Counted from the stretch's first letter, positions 1 through 9,360 are shown. The stretch is DNA of 10,786 bases from Cephalothrix spiralis (GCA_032353305.1 JAUCNG010155538.1:3222-14007), one strand, 5' to 3'. Notes: generated from the sequence alone by a model not told the origin. A program made the numbers and translations.

Positions 1-20
1 TGAAAAAATTATGTCTTATT

Positions 21-34
21 AACTAATTACCTTT
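21..34 (-). other. Apparent stop codon or alternative splice donor
   Basis: The minus strand reads TCTAAAG/GTAATTAG. Read through, it gives Lys-Gly-Asn-stop with TAG at 25-23. Read as a donor, AAG/GTAATT leaves phase 1, the same phase as the upstream intron. The T at the fifth intron base makes it weaker than the donor at 9696. With only 22 bases beyond the stop, and no AATAAA in them, the choice cannot be made here. Confidence 0.4.
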
Positions 35-3000
35 AGAGATCGTACTCTCGTCTGCTTTAAGATGTTCCTTTTCGCCTTCTGTTTGTACTTGCATATCAGA
101 CTTGTATGTGTCACTAGATTTCAGGAGAAGGGATCCCAAATCCTTGACAGCTTGGTGTTGTCTTAATTCAGGATAAAACTCCAAAATCGTTGAATATATA
201 TCGAAATTCGGACTTCTGTTTGTCAGCCATTTTTGTGCTTTTTCTTGTGTTTCAACATGGCTTTCCTCTCGATGCAAAGTCCGACACATACGAAGGACAA
301 CATCGTTTTCAAAGAGACTTGGATGTGACCCAAGAATGAAATAAAACTTATCCACATCATCGTTTTTGGTCTTTAGCCATTCTTCGGCTGCGCTTTTGCT
401 ATTGAGTAAATCTTCTGTCGATTCACGTGGACCATTTTTGACCGAATCAATGTTGTCATCAGAAACAGAGAAATACTTTTTCAGAAGAGAAGACAGATCT
501 TTCCATGATTGGTGCTCCCTTAATTCTGGATAAAATTCAAGTATGGTTGAATAGATGTCGAAATTATTTTTCTTATTTTTCAACCATTTGTCGGCTTTTT
601 CGACAGATTCTAGGTGATTTTCCTCCTTGTAAACTAATTGCCTCATTCGATTTATGACATCATGATCATAAAGGTTTGGGTAAGATCCCAAGATGAAATA
701 CAGCTTGTTAATGTCATCATTTTTACTATTTATCCATTGCTTAGCATCACTAAGATTATTCAATAAATCTTCAGTTGAATCGAATACACCACTACTTTGA
801 CTCTTAAGCTCTTCTTCTGTCAAGGATTGGAAGACACTGCTGCTATCAGTTTGTGAAGTTGTTTCACTAGTGCTTGTGTCATGAACTTCAGTTAGGATTT
901 TTCTTAAATCTTTAATGCCTTGATGTGTTTTCAGTTCTGGAAAGAACTGTACGATTGTTGAGTAAATATCCATGTTAAGGTTTGTATTTTCTAGCCATAA
1001 TCTTGCTGTTTTAGCAGAAGCAGTATGATTTATTTCCTTATGCAGTACCATTTTAAGTCTTTCAACAGCAGGATACTTGTTCAGAGTAGGATGCGCTTCA
1101 AGGACATCGTATAATTTATCAGTGTCACACACTTTTGAACTTAACCATTGTTTAGCACTTCCTATATCATTCTTCAGAGTTTCGGTAGCATAACTTCCAT
1201 TTTCTGATTGTTCCAGTGGATCTGTGAGTAAGTTTGATAAATCCCTTATTCCAGGATGTTTTTGTAAATTTGGATGATTTTTTATTATATTTTCATAGTT
1301 ATTGAAATTAAACTCTCTGTTTTCAAGCCAGGATTTCAGTTCAGTTTCAGTATGTGGCATTACAGAATATGCAAATGTGTCTTTTATGTCATTCATAGTT
1401 TGGTGTCTTATATTAAAATGATGATTTAATATTTCTTTGTAATATTTGGCATCATTTTGACGCTTATCTAACCATTTCATAGCAGTGAAAATATCATCAA
1501 GGTCAGGGTCGTTTTCCTCTTCGATTGTGTGTAGGTAGTCGGTTAACTCTCTCACGCTATCCAAATCAGAAAGGTGAGGATGGGAATTCAGTAGATTTAT
1601 AACATTGACGCTATTTTCATCCATCCAAGTAGAAGGTGATGCATTAAGAAGCATTGAATTGCATACTTCCCTTAGCTGTGCCATTGTTTCATGATTTATT
1701 AAGGTAGGGTGCTCCGAAGTGATATATCTGTACAACTGTACGTGGTTTAATTTCTTATCCAGCCAAATCGTCGCTTTGTTATAGCTTTTAAGTACACCCT
1801 TTAGATCTTCTACATCTCCCTTTACATATGTAACATCAGTCTCAACTGCTTTATCCTCCCTCTTCCTTGATTGTGATAATAATTCCCATAAGTTTTTTAC
1901 AGTAGAGTGTTCTGATAAACGTGGATGCTTATTCAGTATCGTTTTGAAAATATCAAGATGGAGGCTTTCATCTTTCAGCCACAATTTAATTCTTTTATTA
2001 TCTTTCTGATGTTCACTTGATGGTATAAAGACATCTCTCACTTGACAAACGTCCTTGTGATCATGGAGTTTCGGATATTTCTCAAGAATGTCCCCAAGAA
2101 GTTTCTGATTCTCAAACCAATCTGTTTCTAACCAATCAGTTGCTCTCTGTAAGCTATCCAATGCCTTCTTATCTTCTAACTCTGGATATGGTGGGAAATT
2201 AAATGACCTCTTCATTGCATCTGACAACTTTAAACAAATATCAACAACGACCTCTCTACTTATTCTTCCTTCATATGTGGCAGCAGATAACGATCCTTCT
2301 GATAAATGATCCAATAGAAGAGTGTCCTCATCTGAGAATATATCAAGTTTGATCGCTTTTGGTAAAACAAATTTTGCAGACCGAACTTGAATGATATCAA
2401 TTCCTAATTTCATAGCTTTCTGATAAATCATCATGGATGACAAGTTGTGCACTGTGTTATCAGTCAACATGAATATTAACAGAGAGGACTTAGACAATGT
2501 ATCTAATTCAATATTAATGTTATTTTCATCGCTTTGATAAAACGCATGTGAAAATGAATTGGTAACCAAACATTTCTCAAGGTACTCAAGATCGTGATTT
2601 TTGATAGCCATCTCATCAAAGACAGAAAACACATTAAGGCTTTTTAATTTATTTGTATTATCCTCTCTATTATCAACTCCAGTTTCTTTGGTTTCTTTTA
2701 TTTTCTCAATATCTATCGAAGGAAGGTACAATTCGATATCGATTGCTTGACTTAACTTGGAAAAGATATCAATAATGTTATTTGGATTTATTTCACTATC
2801 GTATAGAGCAGCATTTTCATGAAGCGTCTGTATTTTTTCAAACAATTCCTTCGAATCATGTAAGACAATATCACAGTTTAAAATATCAAGTGTTTCCATT
2901 TCCTTTGCTCGGAAACCTATGATTGGAATGTTTCTTTCGATCGCTTCATTGAGCACCATTACACTGCAATGATCACTAAGAGTTCTTTTTGTCATCATAA

Positions 3001-6000
3001 ATATCAGTGATTTTGCATTTTGTAAGGCGCGAACTTCTGTGTCTGCCATTGATTGTCCCGGATACGCAACATGAGAAAAGCTATTCAGTTGTAGCAGTTT
3101 ATTTATATAGTCGGATACATCGTCAGTAAACATCTCATCATCAAGTAGAGAGAATAAATTAGGCTTTACCAGATCAGCTTCGTTTAAAATTTCTGAAACT
3201 GGCTGCAAAAGCGTCTTCAGTTTCTCAATACGAGTATTTTTAAGGACTTGATCATTCTTAGCAATTATCTTTTCGATACTGTTAATATCAGTAGAAAGAG
3301 CAATTAAAGCTTCGCTCTCTTCTTCTAAAACTTCATCAACGTCATTCAGGTCATACTGAGCAGATGAAGTATTAGTGTCTATTAGCGTATTTTGTTCCAT
3401 CACAGGCAAGGACAACTCAATGTCAACTTTGTTACATAAATGTGCAAAAATGTCAATGACGTTATCAGGTGATATGATGTTATCATATATTACTGCTTGG
3501 TTAGAAGCTTCATTTAATTTTGCATTAAACTCGACAGGTGTTTCAGTTACCAGGCTCAGCTCTAGGTGACTAGGGATGTTAAAGTCAGCCACACGAAAGA
3601 CAACAACTGGGAGACTCTTTTTGAAAGCTTCGTTCAAAACGACTAGGCTGCAGTGATCAGAAATAGTTCTATCAGTCATCATGAATATAAGAGCGTTACA
3701 CGTTTCAAATGCAACCGTTTCTGGATCAGCCATACTTTTCCAATGATTGCCAGGACACAGAATATGAGAATATCCGTTTATTTGCAGTAACTTGCTTAAA
3801 TAGCTGTAAATAGCATCATCAATATTTTCGTCATCAATAATTGAAAATAAGCATGGTTTGCCTGTATTTTGATTATCTTCTGTATTTATCCCGGGATTCA
3901 AGGTATCGATGATATCTTTGAGTACAGGATGATATATGATATCCGGATATTCGTCAAGTATAGTTTTGATAAGAAAACAGTCTGGATCCATTAAATCAAG
4001 GCAACGCTTTGCTGAACTTTCATTTTCAACAATAGTTTGAGCTAGGTCTTTGACGTCATATTGGACTGCAGACTCTTCTGACTCAATTTCATGTGTTTCA
4101 ATGGAAGGAAGAGTTAGTTCGATTTCAATTTCATTGCATAAATGTGCAAATATATCAACAACATTATCTGGTTTTACAGTGTTGTCATATACAGCTGAAT
4201 CCTCATAAGCATTTTGGATTTTCGAAAACAAATCGGTTGGATTGTCAGTAACTAAAGATAGTTCAATGTAATCTGGTAGTTCAAAGTCATTAGCGCGAAC
4301 ATAAACAACTGGAAGGCTTTTGTTGAATGCTTCATTCAAAATTACTAAACTGCAATGGTCGTTTATAGTTCTGCTAGTCATCATAAATATTAAAGCTGTA
4401 CACGATTCAAATGCAACAGTCTCTGGGTCTGCCATACTTTTCCAATGATTACCAGGATAAAGAACATGGGAGTATCCATTCATTTGCAGAAGTTTACTTA
4501 GATAGCTGTATATCCTATTATCAAAATTGTCATCATCTAATATTGAAAATAACAATGGCTTTGCAATTTCGTTAACCTGTTTTTCTTCAGTCCCAGGGTT
4601 GAAAATATTGTATATTTCTTTCAGTACAGGTTGTTGGGTTAAATCAGGGTAATTGTTCAGAATTGATGCTATTATTGTAATATCTGAACTCATCGATTCT
4701 AAACCTTGTTTTGCTTGATTTTCACTAGCAACTATGGATTGTACCATATCAGCAACGTCATATTGGACAGTTGACTCTGAAGATTCTTGTTCACTGATTA
4801 TGATGGCAGGAAGAGATAATTCCATTTCAACTTCGTTGCATAAATGTGCAAATATATCAATAATATTATCAGGATTTATTCTATTGTCATAAATGACTGA
4901 ATTTTCCAAAGCATTTTCGATTTTTGAGTACAAATCGGTTGGATTTTCAGTGACTTCAGACAATTCGATGTAACTAGGTAATTCAAAATCACTGGCACGA
5001 ATATAGATAATAGGGAGCCCTTTGTTAAATGCCTCATTCAAGATGATTAAACTACAGTGGTCGTTAATAGTTCTGCTAGTCATCATAAATATCAAAGCTG
5101 TAGAAGACTCAAATGCAACAGTCTCTGGGTCTGCCATGCTCTTCCAATGATTACCAGGGTATAAGATATGAGAATACCCATTTATTTGAAGAAGTTTGCT
5201 CCAATATCTGTAAATAGCATCATCTATATCTTCGTCGTCGATAATTGAAAATAGGCAGGGTTTTGCCGTACTTAGACCATCCATTTTGTCAGTTACAGGA
5301 TTTAAAATATTATTCATTTCTTTCGGAACCGGATCCTGCATTAAATCAGGATAATTTTCAAGAATTGTTTTCGTTAGCGATTCTGCACTCATCGAATGAA
5401 TACCTCGTGTTGCTTGATTTTCATTCATGAGTATTGTTTGGATAACATCATTCACGTCACACTGCACTCCACTATCTAACGAATCAATTCCCTTCACCTC
5501 CATAACTGGAAGAGATAGTTCAATGTCAATGACGTTGCATAAATGTGCAAATATATCAATAACATTATCTGGGTCGATGTTGTTATTATATATAACAGCT
5601 TTTTCGTATCCGTCCTGCAATGCAGAGACAAAATCGGCCGGTTTTTCGGTAATCAAAGAAAGGTCTAGGTCATCAGGGAATTCAGAGACATTGGAACGTA
5701 TAAATACTGTTGGTAGACTCTTCTTAAATGCTTCATTAAGTATCACTAAACTACAATGATCCTGCAGTGTTGTTCTAGTCATCATAAATACTAGAGCTGA
5801 ACAGGATTCAAATGTCACTGTTTCAGGATCAGCCATACTTTTCCAATGATGCCCAGGGTTGAGAATGTGTGAACAACAATTTATCTGTAGAAGTTTGCTA
5901 AGGTAATTGTAAATGCTATCTCCGCACATTTCTTCGTCAATTATTGAGAACAATATCGGTTTAGCATTGTTCATATCATCTTGCAATGTTGATTCAGGGT

Positions 6001-8769
6001 TCAGTAACTTCGACATACTTTGTAATAACATGTGGTCCTTTAATTCCGGATACAAAGTTAGTACTTTATTAATCAAATCACTGTCAAATGTTAGTGCGTC
6101 CAGGATATTGTTTGCATTTTCTCTTCCACTCAAGAGGTCATTATTGATATCGTCAAACTCGTATTGTGTCCCTGATGCTATAGTAGTTGTTTTATCAGAT
6201 TCGGTAGTTTGCTGGAATGCTGGTAATGACAGATCAATTTCAATATCATTGCACATATTTGCAAATATGCCAATGATATCATCAGGTGTAATTCGGCTAC
6301 CATATACAGCAGCAGTTTGAAAGTGATTCGAAACATTATTTTGCAAAACTTCAGGTTCATCTGAAACCATACTCAGATTTAAATTCTCAGGAAGCTCAAA
6401 GCCTTCTGGTCGGACACTAACAATAGGGAGTTTCCGCTTAATTGCTTCATTCAAAATCACGAGGCTACAGTGGTCATTCAAAGTCTTTGAAGTCATCATG
6501 AATACTAAGACAGAGCAATTTTCAAATGCTACAGTTTCAGGGTCAGCCATACTTTTCCAGTGGTTTCCTGGATACAATACATGTGAGTAACCATTGATTT
6601 GCAGAAGCATACTAAGATAACTGTACATTCCATCATCAAACGCTTCATTATCTAATATTGAGAACATACACGGTTTTGCACAGTTTATATCACCAGTGTT
6701 TGAAGATTCGCTTAAATCACTAGTAAATATGTTCTTGATGCCTTGCATTGTTGGATGATCCAACAAGTCAGGATGAGTGTCGATTATCGACTCGTATATC
6801 ACTCTTTCAGTATTCATCTGATCAAGGGCTTTTCTTGCATTCCCTTTATCGTATAGAGTATCAAATATATCGAATACATAATACTGTGATGTAGCATCGA
6901 CTATTTCTCTTCTTGATTCAACATCCTCAGTGATTGATGCACTACTCATTGATGGAAGGGACAATGAAATATCAATTTCTTCATCAAGTGTTGCAAATAC
7001 ATCAATAACATTATCAGAATTCATATTCGTCATATAAACAGAAGCTTTTTCGTACGCTTCTTGTATTTTTGATAGCAATTTTTTTGGTTCGTCTGATATC
7101 AATTCCAATTCAAGATAATCAGGATAGGAAATGTCATTTTCACGGAATGTGATAACAGGAAGACCTTTTTTAAATGACTCATTTAAAATAACTAAACTGC
7201 AATGATCGCTTAGCGTTCGGTCAGTCATCATAAAAATAAGAGCAGAACTGTTGTTAAATGAAACTGTTTCTTGGTCAGCCATACTTTTCCAGTGATGACC
7301 TGGATAAAGTATGTGTGAAAATGCATTTATTTGAAGAAGGCGACTTAAATAGCTATTTATTTCACCACCTATTTTTTCATCATCTAGAACTGTAAACAAG
7401 CATGGCTTGGCATCACTTGTATCACCTATCGTAATGCTGCTCTCTGGCTCAATGACGTTTTTCAACAACTGGTATGCATCGTTAATAGTTGAATGCTCAA
7501 CAAGGGCAGGATAATATTCAAGTATGGTTGAATATGTCGAATGCAGGTTAGATTTGTCTAACCAGGCTTTAGAATTGTCAAAATTATCGAACACAAAGCT
7601 CTCCTGATTTAGAACTGATCTTAATTTTGATAATGTTTGGTGAGTAGCCAAAGTTGGATATTTGTCAATTATTGATTTGTAATACTCCAAATCATTTTGT
7701 CTGTTATCAAGGAAAACTTCAGCGTCCTCTATCGTTTTCAACTTGGTGTTTGTTCCTTCAGATATATTACTTTCCTCTTCCAGTATAGTTCTAAGTAATT
7801 CACGGAAATCATTGACAGTTGAATGATCTTTAAGAGATGGATAATATTCTAAAATGGATCTATAATTATCTAGATGCATTTCCGTATTATTCAACCATTC
7901 TTCAGACTTTTCATAGGTTTCAATAAATGAGTACGTGTCATTATCAGTAAGCAGAAGCTTAAGTGAAACTAGCGTGTTATGATCATGCAAACTTGGGTGC
8001 TGTTCAAAAATAAGTTCATATTGTGAATAATCACTTATTTTGCTTTCCAGATATTGCCTAGCATCATTAATGTCAAACAAATCCATTTCATTGTCAGATT
8101 CATTTGTTTGCTGAGCATTGTCCATGCAATCACTTAATTTAATCTTAGGAAAGATAAGAGATTTTCCTACTTGGCTGGAAATGTTTGTAAATATCTTATG
8201 AAGGTCATCTTTATCCAGTTTCGAGTTCACATCAACAGAATATTCCCAATTTGCATGCAGGTTCACCATAAATTTTGAATCATCATCAAGGACATTCGTT
8301 TGAACAGCTGATGGTATTGTCATTCCATTTGGACGTACGAGAAGAACAGGAATACTTGTATTCCAGGCATTTTCTAATATCTTAAGTGCTATATCGTCAT
8401 TCAGTGTGTTTTCAGTAAGGATGAAAATAATCACTGAACACTTTGAACTAAGTGCCAGTTCATCAACCGTAGAAACTGTTGAATCAATATCATGATAAAA
8501 GAGATGAGAATTTCCGTTTCGGAGGAGAAACTGTCCAAATACTTTGAGCATATCATCAGACAAAACTGTCTGGTCAACGATGCTGAAAATGGACACAGTG
8601 TCTTCCTTCCCATTGTCATTAATAAGACTGGATATATATTCAAACACTGGATGCTGTGAAAGGTCAGGAAATGTCTCCATCATTTTGTTGAAATTATCAT
8701 GACTCTTCTGCTTATCTTCCAGCCATGTTTTTGCGGAGTCCAACAGTTCTACAAACTTATTATTCAACT
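23..8769 (-). CDS. Giant exon: nine TIR-like domains and helical repeats
   Basis: This exon of about 8.7 kb encodes residues 363-3277 without interruption. In order it holds helical repeat H1 (374-412), divergent TIR-like T1 (419-574), helical repeats H2-H5 (598-799), TIR-like T2-T7 (817-2153) alternating with degenerate helical repeats, T8 (2231-2381), T9 (2405-2557), twelve helical repeats (2572-3242) and a charged tail. The open frame extends to 8794, but only from a TTG preceded by an in-frame TAA at 8797-8795. The exon is therefore taken to begin at the splice acceptor, at 8769. The TAG at 23-25 is the apparent stop, yet AAAG/GTAATT just before it could be another phase-1 donor, so the gene may continue. 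No membrane segment, NTPase or kinase motif is seen. An intact frame this long argues for a functional gene. A multivalent TIR-like scaffold is the inferred role; enzymatic activity is not supported by any residue I can place with confidence. Confidence 0.88.
131..388 (-). repeat. A/B repeat pair H22-H23
   Basis: The A-type copy has W-L-K-T-K-N-D-D, FYFILGSHP and R-E-E-S-H. The B-type copy has NFDIYSTILEFYPELR-x-HQ. It is the third and last member of a tandem duplication of about 260 bp per pair. Confidence 0.7.
482..746 (-). repeat. A/B repeat pair H20-H21
   Basis: The A copy has LYFILGSYP and K-E-E-N-H. The B copy shares NFDIYSTILEFYPELR with H23. The DNA is visibly similar to 131-388, so this is the youngest duplication in the tail. 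Confidence 0.7.
893..1156 (-). repeat. A/B repeat pair H18-H19
   Basis: The A copy has AKQWLSSK, LYDVLEAHP and K-E-I-N-H. The B copy has NMDIYSTIVQFFPELK-x-HQ. It is more diverged than the two later pairs. The linker after it is unusually long and Ser/Thr-rich. Confidence 0.65.
2186..2644 (-). repeat. TIR-like domain T9 (divergent)
   Basis: Residues 2405-2557, only about 24 residues after T8 with no helical repeat between them. It keeps LNVFSVFDE, SFSHAFY, LLIFMLTDNTV, I-I-Q-V-R and an FNFPPY end. Both HWKSMAD and DHCS are lost (the latter reads N-L-S-S-M). The lack of an intervening repeat marks the end of the alternating array. Confidence 0.57.
2714..3166 (-). repeat. TIR-like domain T8 (shortened loop)
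   Basis: Residues 2231-2381. DHCSVMVLNE and LIFMMTKRTL are kept, but the loop reads YPGQSMAD where the core reads YPGNHWKSMAD. Three residues including the invariant His-Trp are missing, without loss of frame. The tail I-I-D-I-F ... L-Y-L-P-S-I matches the core. Confidence 0.6.
3398..3859 (-). repeat. TIR-like domain T7 (core type)
   Basis: Residues 2000-2153. It carries KPCLFSIIDDE, CPGNHWKSMADPE, LIFMMTDRTI, DHCSLVVLNE, LPVVVFR and LSLPVM. It is the last copy with the full HWKSMAD loop; T8 follows at 684 bp. Confidence 0.62.
4100..4561 (-). repeat. TIR-like domain T6 (core type)
   Basis: Residues 1766-1919. This copy is close to the family consensus: KPLLFSILDDD, YPGNHWKSMADPE, LIFMMTSRTI, DHCSLVILNE, LPVVYVR, F-E-L-P and a tail with V-V-D-I-F-A-H-L-C. 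Its spacing to both T5 and T7 is exactly 702 bp. Confidence 0.63.
4802..5263 (-). repeat. TIR-like domain T5 (core type)
   Basis: Residues 1532-1685. It carries KPCLFSIIDDE, YPGNHWKSMADPE, LIFMMTSRTI, DHCSLIILNE and LSLPAI. It is the closest relative of T6, with long identical stretches even at the DNA level. A Trp replaces the usual Leu in Y-R-Y-W-S-K-L-L. Confidence 0.63.
5501..5962 (-). repeat. TIR-like domain T4 (core type)
   Basis: Residues 1299-1452. It carries KPILFSIIDEE, NPGHHWKSMADPE, LVFMMTRTTL, DHCSLVILNE and LSLPVM. It lies 699 bp from T5. The usual I-N-G-Y-S-H reads I-N-C-C-S-H here, giving two adjacent cysteines seen in no other copy. Confidence 0.62.
6215..6676 (-). repeat. 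TIR-like domain T3 (core type)
   Basis: Residues 1061-1214. It carries KPCMFSILDNE, YPGNHWKSMADPE, LVFMMTSKTL, DHCSLVILNE and a tail ending LSLPAF. It lies 714 bp from T4. All conserved core motifs are intact. Confidence 0.62.
6947..7408 (-). repeat. TIR-like domain T2 (core type)
   Basis: Residues 817-970, about 154 aa. The predicted order is strand (KPCLFTVLDDE), helix, strand (SHILYPG), loop HHWKSMAD, short helix, strand (ALIFMMT), DHCSLVILNE helix, strand (LPVITFR), tail ending LSLPSM. This alternating strand/helix order and the WC-E-like helix after a hydrophobic strand are what I use to call it TIR-like (TIR_2-type). It is the most distant of the six core copies (732 bp to the next). 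Confidence 0.6.
7460..8065 (-). repeat. Helical repeats H2-H5
   Basis: Four tandem copies at residues 598-637, 650-688, 711-750 and 762-799 between T1 and T2. Each has the pattern A/S-x-x-(W/Y/F)-L, about 10 residues, Y-x-x-I-(L/I)-(E/D)-x-(Y/H)-P-x-L-x-x-H, then a hydrophobic helix ending L-L. H2 has Tyr and H4 has Phe in place of the leading Trp. H3 and H5 share I-L-E-Y-Y-P. Two amphipathic helices per copy are predicted. I cannot assign this repeat to TPR, HEAT, ankyrin or armadillo. Confidence 0.7.
8135..8602 (-). repeat. TIR-like domain T1 (divergent)
   Basis: Residues 419-574. It starts with V-S-I-F-S-I-V-D-Q, keeps N-G-N-S-H-L-F-Y for the second strand, C-S-V-I-I-F-I-L-T for the third, and I-P-V-L-L-V-R-P for the fourth, and ends with SLIFPKI. 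The HWKSMAD loop is replaced by an unrelated acidic stretch. The position of DHCS reads N-D-D-I-A, so the conserved His-Cys is lost. Confidence 0.6.
8621..8737 (-). repeat. Helical repeat H1
   Basis: Residues 374-412, the first full repeat of the large exon. It carries A-K-T-W-L-E-D-K, F-P-D-L-S-Q-H-P and I-S-S-L-I. It precedes T1 in the same way that H0 precedes T0. Confidence 0.65.
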
Positions 8770-8800
8770 CTGAAACGATCAAAGAATCATTCAATTAGCA
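8770..8800 (-). other. 3' splice acceptor with branch-point-like CTAAT
   Basis: The minus strand carries CTAAT at 8798-8794, a fit to the YTNAY branch consensus, with the candidate adenosine at 8795. It is followed by T-rich sequence and TTTCAG at 8775-8770. The 25-nt distance from the adenosine to the AG is normal. The first exon bases, AG, complete the codon opened by exon 1. Confidence 0.8.
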
Positions 8801-8991
8801 AACTATATTTTCATAAATTGTCATGCAAAACAGTTATTCTCCTTCGAAGAGCTTTGTTAATTTCAGTTTCGCTTGTATAATTAATTCCTCTGAAATATTT
8901 TGAAATCCAATGTTTTGCCAAATTAACCAAGCGCAATGAACGAATCATCGCGATGTAAAATAATTCCAATGTGATCAATAAGGGAATTTTT

Positions 8992-9051
8992 CAATAGCGT
9001 CATGTTTCAATCAAAATAATAGGCTGATATGCTTTTTAACCAATAGCGTCA
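8992..9051. repeat. 11-bp direct repeat CAATAGCGTCA
   Basis: Exact copies lie at 8992-9002 and 9041-9051, both preceded by a T-rich run and with ATG close behind. The 38 bp between them has no other recognisable content. It could be a small duplication; the chance of coincidence is not negligible. Confidence 0.4.
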
Positions 9052-9165
9052 ACATGGTGAATTATTTTTCATTACAACATCTCATTAGGCCGAATGAATT
9101 AGGCATCTCATTCCAGATTAAGAATCTGGTTTTACATTCTAATTCTGGGACGGCTGCATTAAAAG

Positions 9166-9360
9166 GCACCATTTCGTCGAACCCCATTTTTCGTCGTAGC
9201 CCATTTCGAAAGACACTACGCCGAAAGACATTTCGTCGATGAACATTTCGTTGAAAGACATTTCGTCGAATGTAAATTTTGTCAAAACTTGTTTAGTCGA
9301 ATGCAAATTTCGTCGAAATTACATTTTCGTCGAAACCCATTTGGTCGAATCCCATTTTGT
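9166..9360 (+). repeat. Left array of CATTTCGTCGAA units
   Basis: CGTCGA or a one-to-two base variant starts at 9175, 9192, 9219, 9234, 9249, 9264, 9280, 9295, 9311, 9328 and 9343. The spacing is mostly 15-17 bp and one gap is 27 bp. The units usually read CATTTCGTCGAA plus 3-5 variable bases. Translations of this stretch give Phe-Arg-Arg or Phe-Val-Glu peptides that are not genes. Confidence 0.75.

Larger units (their letters stand above)
131..2143 (-). repeat. C-terminal array of twelve helical repeats H12-H23
   Basis: Residues about 2572-3242. The twelve copies start ATDWL, IKLWL, ATIWL, PSTWM, AMKWL, LKSWL, AKQWL, ARLWL, AKQWI, ADKWL, AEEWL and AQKWL, each followed by the Tyr/Phe helix and usually P-x-L-x-x-H. 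H15 is a few residues short, and H16 lacks the proline (F-N-I-R-H). Copies are separated by acidic linkers of variable length. The array has no TIR-like domain inside it and probably forms an extended helical tail for partner binding; this is inference. Confidence 0.7.

Noticed and set aside
5427-6320. Plus-strand open frames at 5427-5759 and 5913-6320, and shorter ones at 3375-3569 and 5245-5430
   Set aside because: They lie antisense to the repeated TIR-like units, recur at equivalent positions of the repeat, and have no recognisable domain. They are shadows of the real frame.
6178-8643. Minus-strand short open frames at 6178-6360 and 8431-8643
   Set aside because: They lie in an alternative frame wholly inside the large exon and resemble nothing.
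23-8769. Pseudogene or collapsed-assembly artefact
   Set aside because: An 8.7-kb frame without any stop and with conserved motifs in every core copy argues for selection. Copy-number error in the T5/T6 region remains possible and is noted separately.
8770-8794. Start of the large frame at a TTG codon (8794)
   Set aside because: It is preceded directly by an in-frame stop, has no ATG and is overlapped by a good splice acceptor. Non-ATG initiation here is much less likely than splicing.
8800-9165. Promoter or separate gene boundary between the two frames
   Set aside because: The region is bounded by a matched donor and acceptor and has no convincing core promoter, so an intron explains it better.
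9166-9360. CRISPR-like short regularly spaced repeats
   Set aside because: The units are degenerate, 15-17 bp apart with almost no spacer, and sit in a eukaryotic intron with an inverted partner array.
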